DNA from: JBOGOC01 sp050747525 | GTDB taxonomy: Bacteria > Acidobacteriota > Polarisedimenticolia > JACPZX01 > DASXTC01 | NCBI GenBank assembly: GCA_050747525.1 | Contig: JBOGOC010000011.1 | Location: 1-40,177, forward strand | Length of the DNA: 40,177 nucleotides | Direction: 5' to 3' | In this document: positions 7,285 through 14,389 of the stretch, piece by piece | How the letters are laid out: each line of letters begins with the position of its first letter | Position numbering within the stretch: position 1 is the first letter of the stretch | Made by a program: the position numbers and the translations under genes | The notes under the pieces: model-generated | Databases searched by the model: none | Seen by the model: the letters and a program-made list of their open reading frames with translations, nothing else | Told to the model about the DNA's origin: nothing

Positions 7285-7771
7285 GGCCACCCCCACGAAG
7301 AACCGCACGGGGGTGGAGCGGAAGTCCGAGCGCGAACTCGTCGTCACACGCACCGTCAACGCGCCTGCGCGCCTCGTGTTCGAGGCGTGGACCAAGGCAG
7401 AACTATTCAGGAGGTGGTGGGTACCAAAATCGTATGGGCTGATCCTGCTTTCCTGCGAAATGGATGTTCGCGTTGGGGGGCAGTATCGTTTGGTGTTTCG
7501 CCACGAAGATTCGACGATGGAGTTCTTCGGCACGTACCTCGAAGTGACACCGCACTCACGCCTCGTTTGGACCAATGAGGAAGGAGACAACGGCAAGACC
7601 ATCACCACGGTGACCTTCGAGGAAAACGCCGGCAAGACGTTGTTGGTCGTGCACGATCTCTATCCCTCGCAAGAAGCGCTTGACTCCGGATCGACGGGCG
7701 CGCTGCCCGAGACGCTCGACCAACTCGACGAGCTTCTCGTCAGCCTGGGATCAAGCACAGAGACAAAATGA
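7262..7771 (+). CDS. AHSA1-like SRPBCC domain protein
   Basis: A 169-residue member of the START/Bet v1 fold group annotated as activator-of-Hsp90-ATPase-homologue 1-like. Family features are LVVTRTVNAPARLVFEAWTKAELFRRWW near the N-terminus, VGGQYRLVFRHED, FFGTYLEVTPHSRLVWTNEE, and the C-terminal helix ETLDQLDELLVSL. The usual role is a lipid or small-ligand binding protein; no specific ligand can be read from the sequence. The first 25 residues are an extra polar tail. Coupled to arsR (23-base overlap) and to the next small gene (ATGA, 4-base overlap). This arsR-AHSA1 pairing is common in bacteria. Confidence 0.85.
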   Translation: MDVRGESEATPTKNRTGVERKSERELVVTRTVNAPARLVFEAWTKAELFRRWWVPKSYGLILLSCEMDVRVGGQYRLVFRHEDSTMEFFGTYLEVTPHSRLVWTNEEGDNGKTITTVTFEENAGKTLLVVHDLYPSQEALDSGSTGALPETLDQLDELLVSLGSSTETK

Positions 7772-7986
7772 CGCAGCCAATCCATCCACCAAAGAAGCGT
7801 GTGGCCGGCCGCGAGCGTAAGAAAAGTGCCCAAGGCAAGCACCCTGCGAAGCTGCTAGTCGCCATGACTGGCAAGGCAAGCGCCGCGAAGACCGCAACAG
7901 GCCTCGAACCCGTGTGCGCGTACATCGCTAGCTTCGGGAGGGGACCAAAGATTCCCGTAGTGGGTGAGTTTGCAAGGAGGGTTTAG
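7768..7986 (+). CDS. Small basic protein, possible truncated DUF1801-like gene
   Basis: A 72-codon frame overlapping the AHSA1 stop by 4 bases and ending in TAG just before the hydrolase start. The N-terminal half is rich in Lys/Arg/Pro. The stretch TGLEPVCAYIASF resembles the opening of DUF1801 proteins, which often accompany AHSA1 genes, but the fold would be cut after about 60 residues. The tail GRGPKIPVVGEFARRV looks like read-through into the leader of the next gene. Probably a degenerate member of the operon; function unknown. Confidence 0.4.
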   Translation: MTQPIHPPKKRVAGRERKKSAQGKHPAKLLVAMTGKASAAKTATGLEPVCAYIASFGRGPKIPVVGEFARRV

Positions 7987-8853
7987 ATGAAACGGAATTA
8001 CACCAGCATGCGGACAACAGCTTTCCTCCTGATGACGCTCGTGGCGACTGACGCATCGGCGCAGCAGGAGCCAATGACCGGCTACGCGCCAATCAACGGA
8101 ATGAAGATGTACTACGAAGTCCACGGCGGCGGCGAACCGGTGGTGTTGCTTCACGGCGCGTTCATGACCATCACCAACAACTGGGCCGGGTGGATCGGCG
8201 AGCTCTCCAAAACGCGGAAAGTAATTGCCGTCGAAATGCAGGGTCACGGCCGGACGGCGGACGTCCCACGAGATATCACCTACGAAAACCTCGCCGACGA
8301 CGTGGCCGCACTGCTCAATTATCTCAAGATCCCGCGAGCGGACCTTATCGGCTACAGCATGGGCGGAGCCGTGGCGATGCAGTGTGCGATCCGCCATCCG
8401 GACAAAGTGCGAAGGGCAGTCATCATTTCGTCCACGTTCCGCCGTGACGGCATGATCCCGGAAGCGATCGAAGCTATCCCGAGACTCACGGCAGACGATT
8501 TCAAAGGCTCGCCCCTTGAGACCGAGTACAAGAAGCTGAGTCCGACTCCGGACGACTTTCCGAACTTCGTCCAGCGAATCGTCGCCAACTTCTCGAAAGG
8601 GTACGACTTCGGAGCCGACAAGCTTAAGGCCACCACGACGCCCATGTTTTTCATCCAGGGCGACGCTGACGGCGTGCGGCTCGCGCACGTCGCGGAGATG
8701 TTCCGCCTAAAGGGTGGCGAGATCCACGGCGACATGAAGCCGCGGTCCGCATCGCGATTGGCCATCTTGCCCGACACCACCCACGTGACACTGATGCAGC
8801 GCATACCCATCATCGTCCCAATGGTGAACGACTTTCTCGACGCCAAGCCGTAG
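7987..8853 (+). CDS. Secreted alpha/beta hydrolase
   Basis: A 288-residue alpha/beta-fold hydrolase with an N-terminal signal peptide (TTAFLLMTLVATDASA, cleaved near residue 25). The core begins at INGMKMYYEVHGGGEPVVLLHG. The oxyanion segment is HGAF; the nucleophile elbow GYSMGG has Ser124. The acid is the Asp in QGDADGV and the base the His in DTTHVT. Close to the group of haloperoxidase- or lactonase-like hydrolases; substrate unknown. A strong ribosome binding site (AGGAGG, 7975-7980) precedes ATG 7987, so it is translated independently of the weak ORF before it. Last gene of the ArsR-controlled set by position. Confidence 0.85.
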   Translation: MKRNYTSMRTTAFLLMTLVATDASAQQEPMTGYAPINGMKMYYEVHGGGEPVVLLHGAFMTITNNWAGWIGELSKTRKVIAVEMQGHGRTADVPRDITYENLADDVAALLNYLKIPRADLIGYSMGGAVAMQCAIRHPDKVRRAVIISSTFRRDGMIPEAIEAIPRLTADDFKGSPLETEYKKLSPTPDDFPNFVQRIVANFSKGYDFGADKLKATTTPMFFIQGDADGVRLAHVAEMFRLKGGEIHGDMKPRSASRLAILPDTTHVTLMQRIPIIVPMVNDFLDAKP

Positions 8854-9286
8854 CCGTGCTACGGCTCGCGCCGTTTACCGAACGCGAAATTCGTACCGCA
8901 GTCAACACGACCGTCCGGCTGATCGAAACTGCACCAACGAAAGTTCCTCCTCCTGCTTCGAGCCGCTTACCTGAAAGCAGTAAAGGACGATCAGTCGCAC
9001 AGGGTCCCGCTATCCAGTACTCGCACCCGGGCGGTATTCCCACACGTCTGACAGATGACGGCCAAGCATGGATAAACCGGTCTACCCCCAGCAATGCTCT
9101 TGTAGTTCGGTGGGGCTGGGGGACTCGAATGGTCAGTACTAGGACGCCACCCGCACGGCTTTCGTCGATGTGGACTAGGTCCGGCTCCGGCATGAGGGGG
9201 GTGACCATGGCAGCCAGGTAGGCCAGGGCGCGACTCTCAGGCGGTAGATCGGTCAGTGCGTCGTGCTTCGCTACGATGGGCGGCAT
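8810..9286 (-). CDS. Doubtful hypothetical ORF
   Basis: A 158-codon frame on the minus strand. Only its first half looks protein-like (LPPESRALAYLAAMVTPLMP, DLVHIDESRAGGVLVLTIRV). The second half is Ser/Arg-rich, typical of non-coding GC-rich DNA, and its end overlaps the hydrolase gene by 44 bases. No good ribosome binding site. It may be the remnant of a small gene in a decaying region, or noise. Confidence 0.18.
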   Translation of the reverse strand: MPPIVAKHDALTDLPPESRALAYLAAMVTPLMPEPDLVHIDESRAGGVLVLTIRVPQPHRTTRALLGVDRFIHAWPSSVRRVGIPPGCEYWIAGPCATDRPLLLSGKRLEAGGGTFVGAVSISRTVVLTAVRISRSVNGASRSTATAWRRESRSPLGR

Positions 9287-9699
9287 GTCAGGTCTCTTCG
9301 GGGCGTTCCGCTTGCGGGGGCAGACGAGGCTCAGTGCGGGGCTTTCCATGGTCCGGGACATCGCTACCAGCGGCCCCCCCGGCCGTGGAAGCAACGCTCC
9401 ATGAGTAGAATTTGGGCCCGGGTGTCCACATGTCCATCAAAACGCGAAACTTTGGCGCGACTTTTTTTGAGGCCCGGGTGGTGGTTAGGCTGGCTTGCGG
9501 GAGTGATATGAGCGTGGGCGGCGGGCCGCGTGCGCCTGCGTAGGCCGGGAGCAGCTAGCCCGATGGCTAAAGACCGCTGGAGCCGGTCACACGGCAGTCA
9601 CAACGGCGAGGCCTCCGGTCCAGAATCCGGCCCTTTCGGCTGGAAGGCTGTATGGTGCAAGTGATTGCATTCGTGGGTATTAGCGGATCTGAGCATGGT
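8854..9699. other. Gene-poor stretch between the ArsR operon and the tRNA-Arg remnant
   Basis: No convincing gene apart from the doubtful minus-strand frame. Seen here are a direct repeat GGCCCGGGTG (9415-9424 and 9471-9480, 56 bases apart), a T7 run at about 9462-9468, and an isolated integron-like core GTTAGGC at 9484-9490 with no partner R'' or stem. It reads as decayed accessory DNA ending at the tRNA-Arg fragment. Confidence 0.5.
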
Positions 9700-9764
9700 G
9701 GGCCCACCCTCGGATCGACCTACGAATCAGAAGGTCGGGTGTTCGAATCACCCAGGGCCCACCA
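9700..9764 (+). pseudogene. Degenerate tRNA-Arg(ACG): 3' half only
   Basis: From 9720 to 9764 the sequence is a normal tRNA 3' half. It has anticodon loop CTACGAA (anticodon ACG), 3' anticodon stem TCAGA, variable loop AGGTC, T arm GGGTG-TTCGAAT-CACCC, acceptor AGGGCCC, discriminator A and encoded CCA. The 5' side is wrong: the bases before the loop do not pair with TCAGA and no D arm is present, although GGGCCC at 9700 could pair with the acceptor. Such 3' halves are what site-specific integration into a tRNA gene leaves at the far end of an island. Its T arm also supplies the stop codon of the minus-strand gene that ends at 9748. Confidence 0.7.
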
Positions 9765-10614
9765 CGTTCCTGCGCGCCGCCACCCCCGCCACGCACCGCC
9801 CTTCGAACTCCCCTTCCCTCTGCCGCAGGATCTCGAGCGGGGCGACCAGGCGCGGGAGCTCCCCCGGATCCAGCAGGAAGTCCGGATTGCGAGGATGTCC
9901 GCGTTGCGCCTGATCCCGTGTGAAGGTTTCATACAGCAGGATGCCGCCGGGCCTGAGGGTTCGCGCGAGCGAGGGGAGGAGCGGGCGGTGGAGGTAGTGA
10001 ATCACGATCACCAGGTCGTAGAGGCCCTCCCCCAGACCGGTGTCCCCCGCCTCCAGATCGAGCGGCTCCGCCTGAATCTCCAGTCCCAGGCGCCGCGCGT
10101 CCTCGTTCAGCGCCTCGATCGATGCCGCGTCCCTGTCCACGGCTTTCACATGGAAGCCGGCCGCCGCCAGGAGGAGCGCGTGGCGGCCCCGACCGCAGGC
10201 CACGTCCAGGACGCGGCCCCCCTGCGCGGGCAGGAGATCGGCGTTCTCCACCAGCCACGAGCTGGGACCCGCGGGCCCGAACGGATCGCCGGGGCTCGAG
10301 TCGCGCGGGCCCGTCCAGGCGGACATGCCGCCCGACATGTTCAGGACCCCGGGGAAGCCCGCCGCAGTCAGAAACCGGGCCGCCGCGGCGCTGCGCACTC
10401 CGTGCTCGCAGTACACCAGCAGGGGCAGGCCCTCGCGCGGAAGGGTGGCGGGGGCCACGGCCACCAGGTCCACGGGAAGGAGGAGCGCTCCGGGGATGTG
10501 TCCAAGATCACGGAACTCGGCCGGAGTGCGCACGTCGATCGGGCGCACCCGGCCCTCAGCCACCAGGCGCTGAGCCTCCACGGGCGGGATACTCTGGAAC
10601 GTCGTCTTCGTCAC
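9748..10614 (-). CDS. Rhodanese-SAM methyltransferase fusion protein
   Basis: A 288-residue two-domain protein. The N-terminal rhodanese domain (about 5-105) has the active-site loop YCEHGVRS with Cys69, the persulfide-carrying residue. The C-terminal class I methyltransferase (about 115-275) has motif I LDVACGRGRHALLLA and the acidic residue in VKAVDRDAAS, of the TehB-like/methyltransf_25 type. Rhodanese fused to a methyltransferase suggests sulfur or chalcogen handling, but the substrate is not visible. The last codons, including the stop, lie in the tRNA-Arg remnant, so the original C-terminus may have been altered. The gene is divergent from the flavoprotein at 10663 with 48 bases between. 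Confidence 0.85.
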   Translation of the reverse strand: MTKTTFQSIPPVEAQRLVAEGRVRPIDVRTPAEFRDLGHIPGALLLPVDLVAVAPATLPREGLPLLVYCEHGVRSAAAARFLTAAGFPGVLNMSGGMSAWTGPRDSSPGDPFGPAGPSSWLVENADLLPAQGGRVLDVACGRGRHALLLAAAGFHVKAVDRDAASIEALNEDARRLGLEIQAEPLDLEAGDTGLGEGLYDLVIVIHYLHRPLLPSLARTLRPGGILLYETFTRDQAQRGHPRNPDFLLDPGELPRLVAPLEILRQREGEFEGRCVAGVAARRNVVGPG

Positions 10615-10662
10615 GCAAGCACGTTAGCCGCCTGGTGAAGGGGCGGTCAACACGGAGGTGGG

Positions 10663-11940
10663 GTGGAGCGGGCTGATCTGGTGATCGTGGGGGGCGGCGC
10701 GGCCGGGCTGATGGCCGCCGTCCACGCCGGCCGTGCCGCCCGGGGGCGCTCGGTGGTCGTGCTGGAGTCGGCGCGAAAGCCGGGGGCCAAGATCCTCGTC
10801 TCGGGAGGTGGCCGCTGCAACGTCACCCACGACGTGGTCGAGGCGGAGGACTTCAGCGGCGCGACCCTCCAGGCCGTGCGCACGGTGCTGCGGCGCTTCG
10901 ACGTGGAACGCACCGTGGCGTTCTTCCGCGAGCTGGGGGTCGTGCTCAAGCGCGAACCTACGGGCAAGCTCTTCCCGGTGACCGACAGCGCCCGCACCGT
11001 GCTGGAGGCACTGCTGCGGGCGGTGGCCCTGTCCGGATCGGTGCTGCGGCATCCGGTCCGTGTACAGCGTCTCGAGCGCGTTGATGGAGGCTTCCGGCTC
11101 GAAGGAGACTGGGGGTCGATGGAGGCGGGGCAGGTGGTGCTGGCCACGGGAGGTCGCTCCCTTCCCAGGAGCGGCTCGGACGGTCACGGCTTCACGCTGG
11201 CGCGCGGGCTCGGCCACGGGCTGACCGGGAGGATCTTCCCGGCCCTGGTGCCGCTGCTCCTTCCGGCCGGCCACTTCCTGACCGGCCTGAGCGGCCTCTC
11301 GGCCGACGTGATGCTCGAGGTCCGCGCCGCGTCGAACCGTCGCCTGGCGCGCGTGGAAGGGGCGCTGCTCTGCACGCACTTCGGTGTGTCGGGCCCCGCG
11401 GTCCTGGACGTCAGCCGACATCACATCGACGCGCGCCATGACGATCCGGGATGCAGGCTGGTGGTCTGCTGGTGGCCCGGGCTGGATTCCGACGGGGCCG
11501 ATCGCGCACTGAGCGGCCTGGGCCGCCGGGGCGCGGGAGCCTGGCTCAGGGAGCGCCTACCCGACCGGCTCGCGCGGGCGCTGTGCGATCAGGCGGGCGT
11601 GGACCCGGCCGAACCGGGCGCCCGGATCCCGCGGGAGGCACGACGCCGCCTGGCGTCGATGGTGGCCAACATGGATTTGCCGGTCACGGGGGATCGCGGC
11701 TTCACCTACGCGGAGGTGACCGCCGGAGGCGTTCCGCTCGATGAGATCCGGCTCGACACGATGCGTTCGCGGAAGGCCGAGGGGCTGCTGCTCTGCGGCG
11801 AGATGCTGGCCGTGGACGGGCCGGTGGGCGGCTACAACTTCCAGTGGGCATGGGCCAGCGGCTTCGTGGCGGGGTCGTCGGCCTTCGCAGAAAGCACCTT
11901 TGCGCACGAGGCACAATCTCCGCGCCACGATGCATACTGA
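10663..11940 (+). CDS. BaiN/HI0933-family FAD-dependent oxidoreductase
   Basis: A 425-residue flavoprotein of the HI0933-like (BaiN, YhiN) family. The dinucleotide-binding motif VIVGGGAAGLMAA is at residues 7-19. The family signature KPGAKILVSGGGRCNVTH follows, with LATGGRSLPRSGSDGHGF in the middle. The C-terminal FAD-closing motif is LLLCGEMLAVDGPVGGYNFQWAWASG. Members act as cytosolic NAD(P)/FAD reductases; some reduce steroid or bile-acid enoates, others have no known substrate. Start is GTG 10663 with GGAGG just upstream. tadA begins 6 bases after the stop, so the two are probably co-transcribed. Family certain, substrate unknown. Confidence 0.9.
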   Translation: MERADLVIVGGGAAGLMAAVHAGRAARGRSVVVLESARKPGAKILVSGGGRCNVTHDVVEAEDFSGATLQAVRTVLRRFDVERTVAFFRELGVVLKREPTGKLFPVTDSARTVLEALLRAVALSGSVLRHPVRVQRLERVDGGFRLEGDWGSMEAGQVVLATGGRSLPRSGSDGHGFTLARGLGHGLTGRIFPALVPLLLPAGHFLTGLSGLSADVMLEVRAASNRRLARVEGALLCTHFGVSGPAVLDVSRHHIDARHDDPGCRLVVCWWPGLDSDGADRALSGLGRRGAGAWLRERLPDRLARALCDQAGVDPAEPGARIPREARRRLASMVANMDLPVTGDRGFTYAEVTAGGVPLDEIRLDTMRSRKAEGLLLCGEMLAVDGPVGGYNFQWAWASGFVAGSSAFAESTFAHEAQSPRHDAY

Positions 11941-11946
11941 CGGTCC

Positions 11947-12438
11947 ATGCATAGCCTGCTGGACGAGCGGTTCATGCGCGGGGCACTGGCCGAAGCCCGC
12001 CGCGCCGGCCGGGCTGGAGAGGTGCCCGTGGGCGCGCTGGTGGTCTCGGCGTCGGGAGAGGTGCTGGCTCGCGGCCACAACCTGATGATCGCGCGCCACG
12101 ACCCCACCGCGCACGCCGAGGTGGTCGCCCTGCGCCGCGCAGCCAGACGCGCACGCAACTACCGGCTGACGGGCGCTTTGCTGTACGTGACCCTGGAGCC
12201 CTGCCTGCTGTGCCTCGGCGCCATGGCGCATGCCCGCGTGGGGCGGCTGGTGTATGCCGCGGCCGATCCCAAGCGCGGCGCGATGGCCGCGGCGCGTGGG
12301 CGCGACGTGGCCCCCCTGCTGCATCACCGCTTCCGCGTGACGCCCGGAGTGCTGGCCGACGAGGCGTCCGATCTGTTGAGGGCCTTCTTCAAGGCCCGCC
12401 GCCCTTCTGGACGGGGTATCGAGTCACTGTTAGACTGA
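11947..12438 (+). CDS. tadA: tRNA-specific adenosine deaminase
   Basis: A 163-residue zinc deaminase converting A34 to inosine in the wobble position of tRNA-Arg(ACG). The catalytic motif HAE (H56, E58) and the zinc ligands PCLLC (C86, C89) are intact, with the family features EVPVGALVV and LGAMAHARVGRLVYAA. Length is normal. It starts 6 bases after the flavoprotein stop and is followed 13 bases later by tRNA-Ser(CGA). Its normal substrate in bacteria is tRNA-Arg(ACG), whose degenerate 3' half lies about 2.2 kb upstream, so a functional copy must exist elsewhere. Confidence 0.93.
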   Translation: MHSLLDERFMRGALAEARRAGRAGEVPVGALVVSASGEVLARGHNLMIARHDPTAHAEVVALRRAARRARNYRLTGALLYVTLEPCLLCLGAMAHARVGRLVYAAADPKRGAMAAARGRDVAPLLHHRFRVTPGVLADEASDLLRAFFKARRPSGRGIESLLD

Positions 12439-12451
12439 CCCGTTCCGTCGC

Positions 12452-12543
12452 GGAGAGGTACCGAAGTGGTCGCAACGGGCCCGCCTCGAAAGCGGGTTAG
12501 GGCCTAAAGCCCTACGTGGGTTCGAATCCCACCCTCTCCGCCA
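12452..12543 (+). tRNA. tRNA-Ser (anticodon CGA)
   Basis: A 92-nt class II tRNA. Acceptor GGAGAGG pairs with CCTCTCC. Anticodon stem-loop is CCCGC-CTCGAAA-GCGGG (CGA), followed by a long variable arm (TTAGGGCCTAAAGCCCTAC), T arm GTGGG-TTCGAAT-CCCAC, discriminator G and encoded CCA. Confidence 0.96.
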
Positions 12544-12546
12544 AGC

Positions 12547-12575
12547 TTGACTGCACCTGCCTCGTACCTGATACT
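12547..12575 (+). promoter_or_regulatory. Probable sigma-70-type promoter for the DUF885 gene
   Basis: TTGACT (12547-12552), 17-base spacer, GATACT (12570-12575), directly after the tRNA-Ser(CGA) gene and about 65 bases before the GTG at 12641. No other gene start lies between. Confidence 0.5.
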
Positions 12576-12640
12576 CCCGGGGTCTTCGCCATCCACCGCC
12601 TCCCTGCTCGGGGGATGAAGCGGCTCATCCCGGGACAGGT

Positions 12641-14380
12641 GTGCGTGTGAGCGGTCGCTGGCCCTCGATTCCTCGCCCCGAAACGGGGCACGCGCCCGAT
12701 GACCCCTTCTATCGGCGCGCGGAGACTTACCTGGACGGCATGCTGAAGCTGAACCCGCATGCTGCGACCTATCTAGGCTACCACCGGTACGACGGCCTGA
12801 TGGACGACTACGGTCCCGAAGGGATCGCGGGCCGCCTCGCCTTCTTCCGCCAGGCCGCGGCCGACTTCGCCGCGTTCCGTCCGGAGACGCTCAGCACGGG
12901 AGCGGCCGTCGATCTGGATCTCGTCCGCACCGACACCGACAGTGCGCTCTTCCATCTGACGGACCTGCGATCTCACGAGAGCGACCCTCAGATCTACAAC
13001 GACATCCTCGGGTACGGCACCCTCTACCTGACCATCCTGGAGCCTGGTGCGCCGGAGTGGCCCGACCGGCTCGAGGCGCTGCTGGGCCGCCTGCGCGCGC
13101 TGCCGCGCTTCCTGCGCGATGCCCGCCAAAACCTGAAAAGCCCGGCGCGGGTGGTCACCTCTTTCATCGCCGAGCAGAACCCGGGCAACATCGCCTTCGT
13201 GGAGACGGCGCTGCCGCCCCTGTTCTCTCCGTATCCCGCGCTGGACGCCGACCTCAGGCGGGAGCTGCCGGCCGCGCTGGACGCACTGCGCGACTACCAG
13301 CGCTTCCTGGAGACCGAGCTGACGGCGCGCTCGACGGGAGACTGGCGACTCGGGCCAGGCCTTTGGTCACGCAAGCTCCGCCTCACGCTGCAGAGCGATC
13401 TCGAGCCGGAAGAGATCCAGCGCCGGGCCTGGAAGCACCTGCACCGGGGCCGGGCCGCCATGATGAAGCTGGCCGAGCCCATGCACGCACGCCTCTTTCC
13501 GGGGCACCGCCACCCCGAAGGGGGAGACGATCTCATCAACGCGCTGGTGGGTGAGGTGCTGGAGGAGGTGTCGCGCCGGCACTCCGAGCCTGATCGGGTG
13601 CTGGACGACTGCCGCCGGTGGGTGGAGAAGTGCAAGGCCTTCATCCGATCGAAAGACCTGATCACCCTCCCGCCGGAGTCCGACAACTTCGTCGTGGAGC
13701 GCACCCCCGCCTTCCTGGACGGGATGGCGGTGGCTTTCTTCAACCCGCCCCCCGCCTTCGAGCCTCACCTCAAGAAGTCCTTCTGGGTCTCGTCCATTCC
13801 GCGGGACGGCGTGGCCTCGTACCTGCGCGAGTACAACGACTACGGCCTGCAGTGCCTGGCGATCCATGAGGCGTTTCCCGGTCACTATGTCCAGTTCTAC
13901 CACGCCCTCAATTCTCCCATCGCCTCGATCTACAAGAAGGTCTTTCCCAGCAGCACCTTCGCCGAAGGCTGGGCGGTGCTGTGCGAGGAGCAGGTGTTCG
14001 AGCAGGGTTATGGCGAGGGGGAGCCCGAAGCGCTCCTCGTCCACCTCAAGATGGCGCTGAGGGCGCCGCTCAACGCCATCCTGGATGCGCGGCTCCACAC
14101 CGAGCCGATGCCGGATGACGAAGCGGACCGCTGGGCGCTCGACCTGATGCGCCGCTACGGATTCCAGGAAGAAGCCGAGGCGGTGCGCAAGCTGCGCCGG
14201 GCGAAGGTCTCCTCCACCCAGCTCTCCACCTATTTCGTCGGCTACCTCGATCTGCTGGACCTGATGCGCGACTACCGCGCGCAGGAAGGGGTCGCCTTCC
14301 AGCTCAAGAGCTTCAACGAGGCGCTCCTGTCGCTGGGGACCATCCCGCCGCGCGCGGTCAGGCGGTTGCTGCTGGGATAG
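12641..14380 (+). CDS. DUF885 family protein (putative zinc peptidase)
   Basis: A 579-residue protein of the DUF885 family. The metal-binding signature HEAFPGHY is at about residue 409, a variant HExxxGH zinc site, with the downstream acidic region FAEGWAVLCEEQVFEQGYG as the usual third-ligand segment. N-terminal half: FYRRAETYLDGMLKLNPHAATYLGYHRYDG, typical of the family. No signal peptide is evident from the GTG at 12641, so it may be cytosolic or the start may differ. Several family members are annotated as carboxypeptidases or dipeptidases, but no substrate can be assigned. Nine bases separate its stop from the GH2 gene, so they form one unit. Confidence 0.85.
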   Translation: MRVSGRWPSIPRPETGHAPDDPFYRRAETYLDGMLKLNPHAATYLGYHRYDGLMDDYGPEGIAGRLAFFRQAAADFAAFRPETLSTGAAVDLDLVRTDTDSALFHLTDLRSHESDPQIYNDILGYGTLYLTILEPGAPEWPDRLEALLGRLRALPRFLRDARQNLKSPARVVTSFIAEQNPGNIAFVETALPPLFSPYPALDADLRRELPAALDALRDYQRFLETELTARSTGDWRLGPGLWSRKLRLTLQSDLEPEEIQRRAWKHLHRGRAAMMKLAEPMHARLFPGHRHPEGGDDLINALVGEVLEEVSRRHSEPDRVLDDCRRWVEKCKAFIRSKDLITLPPESDNFVVERTPAFLDGMAVAFFNPPPAFEPHLKKSFWVSSIPRDGVASYLREYNDYGLQCLAIHEAFPGHYVQFYHALNSPIASIYKKVFPSSTFAEGWAVLCEEQVFEQGYGEGEPEALLVHLKMALRAPLNAILDARLHTEPMPDDEADRWALDLMRRYGFQEEAEAVRKLRRAKVSSTQLSTYFVGYLDLLDLMRDYRAQEGVAFQLKSFNEALLSLGTIPPRAVRRLLLG

Positions 14381-14389
14381 AATCCGCTC

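Noticed and set aside
9484..9490. GTTAGGC core as a possible final attC end
   Set aside because: No RYYYAAC partner and no inverted arms within 150 bases upstream.
9544..9645. tRNA-like stretch with D-arm-like TAGCCCGATGGCTA and a T-arm-like CCGGTCCAGAATCCGG
   Set aside because: The acceptor ends do not pair, the T loop is not TTCRA and the spacing is wrong, so no cloverleaf can be supported.
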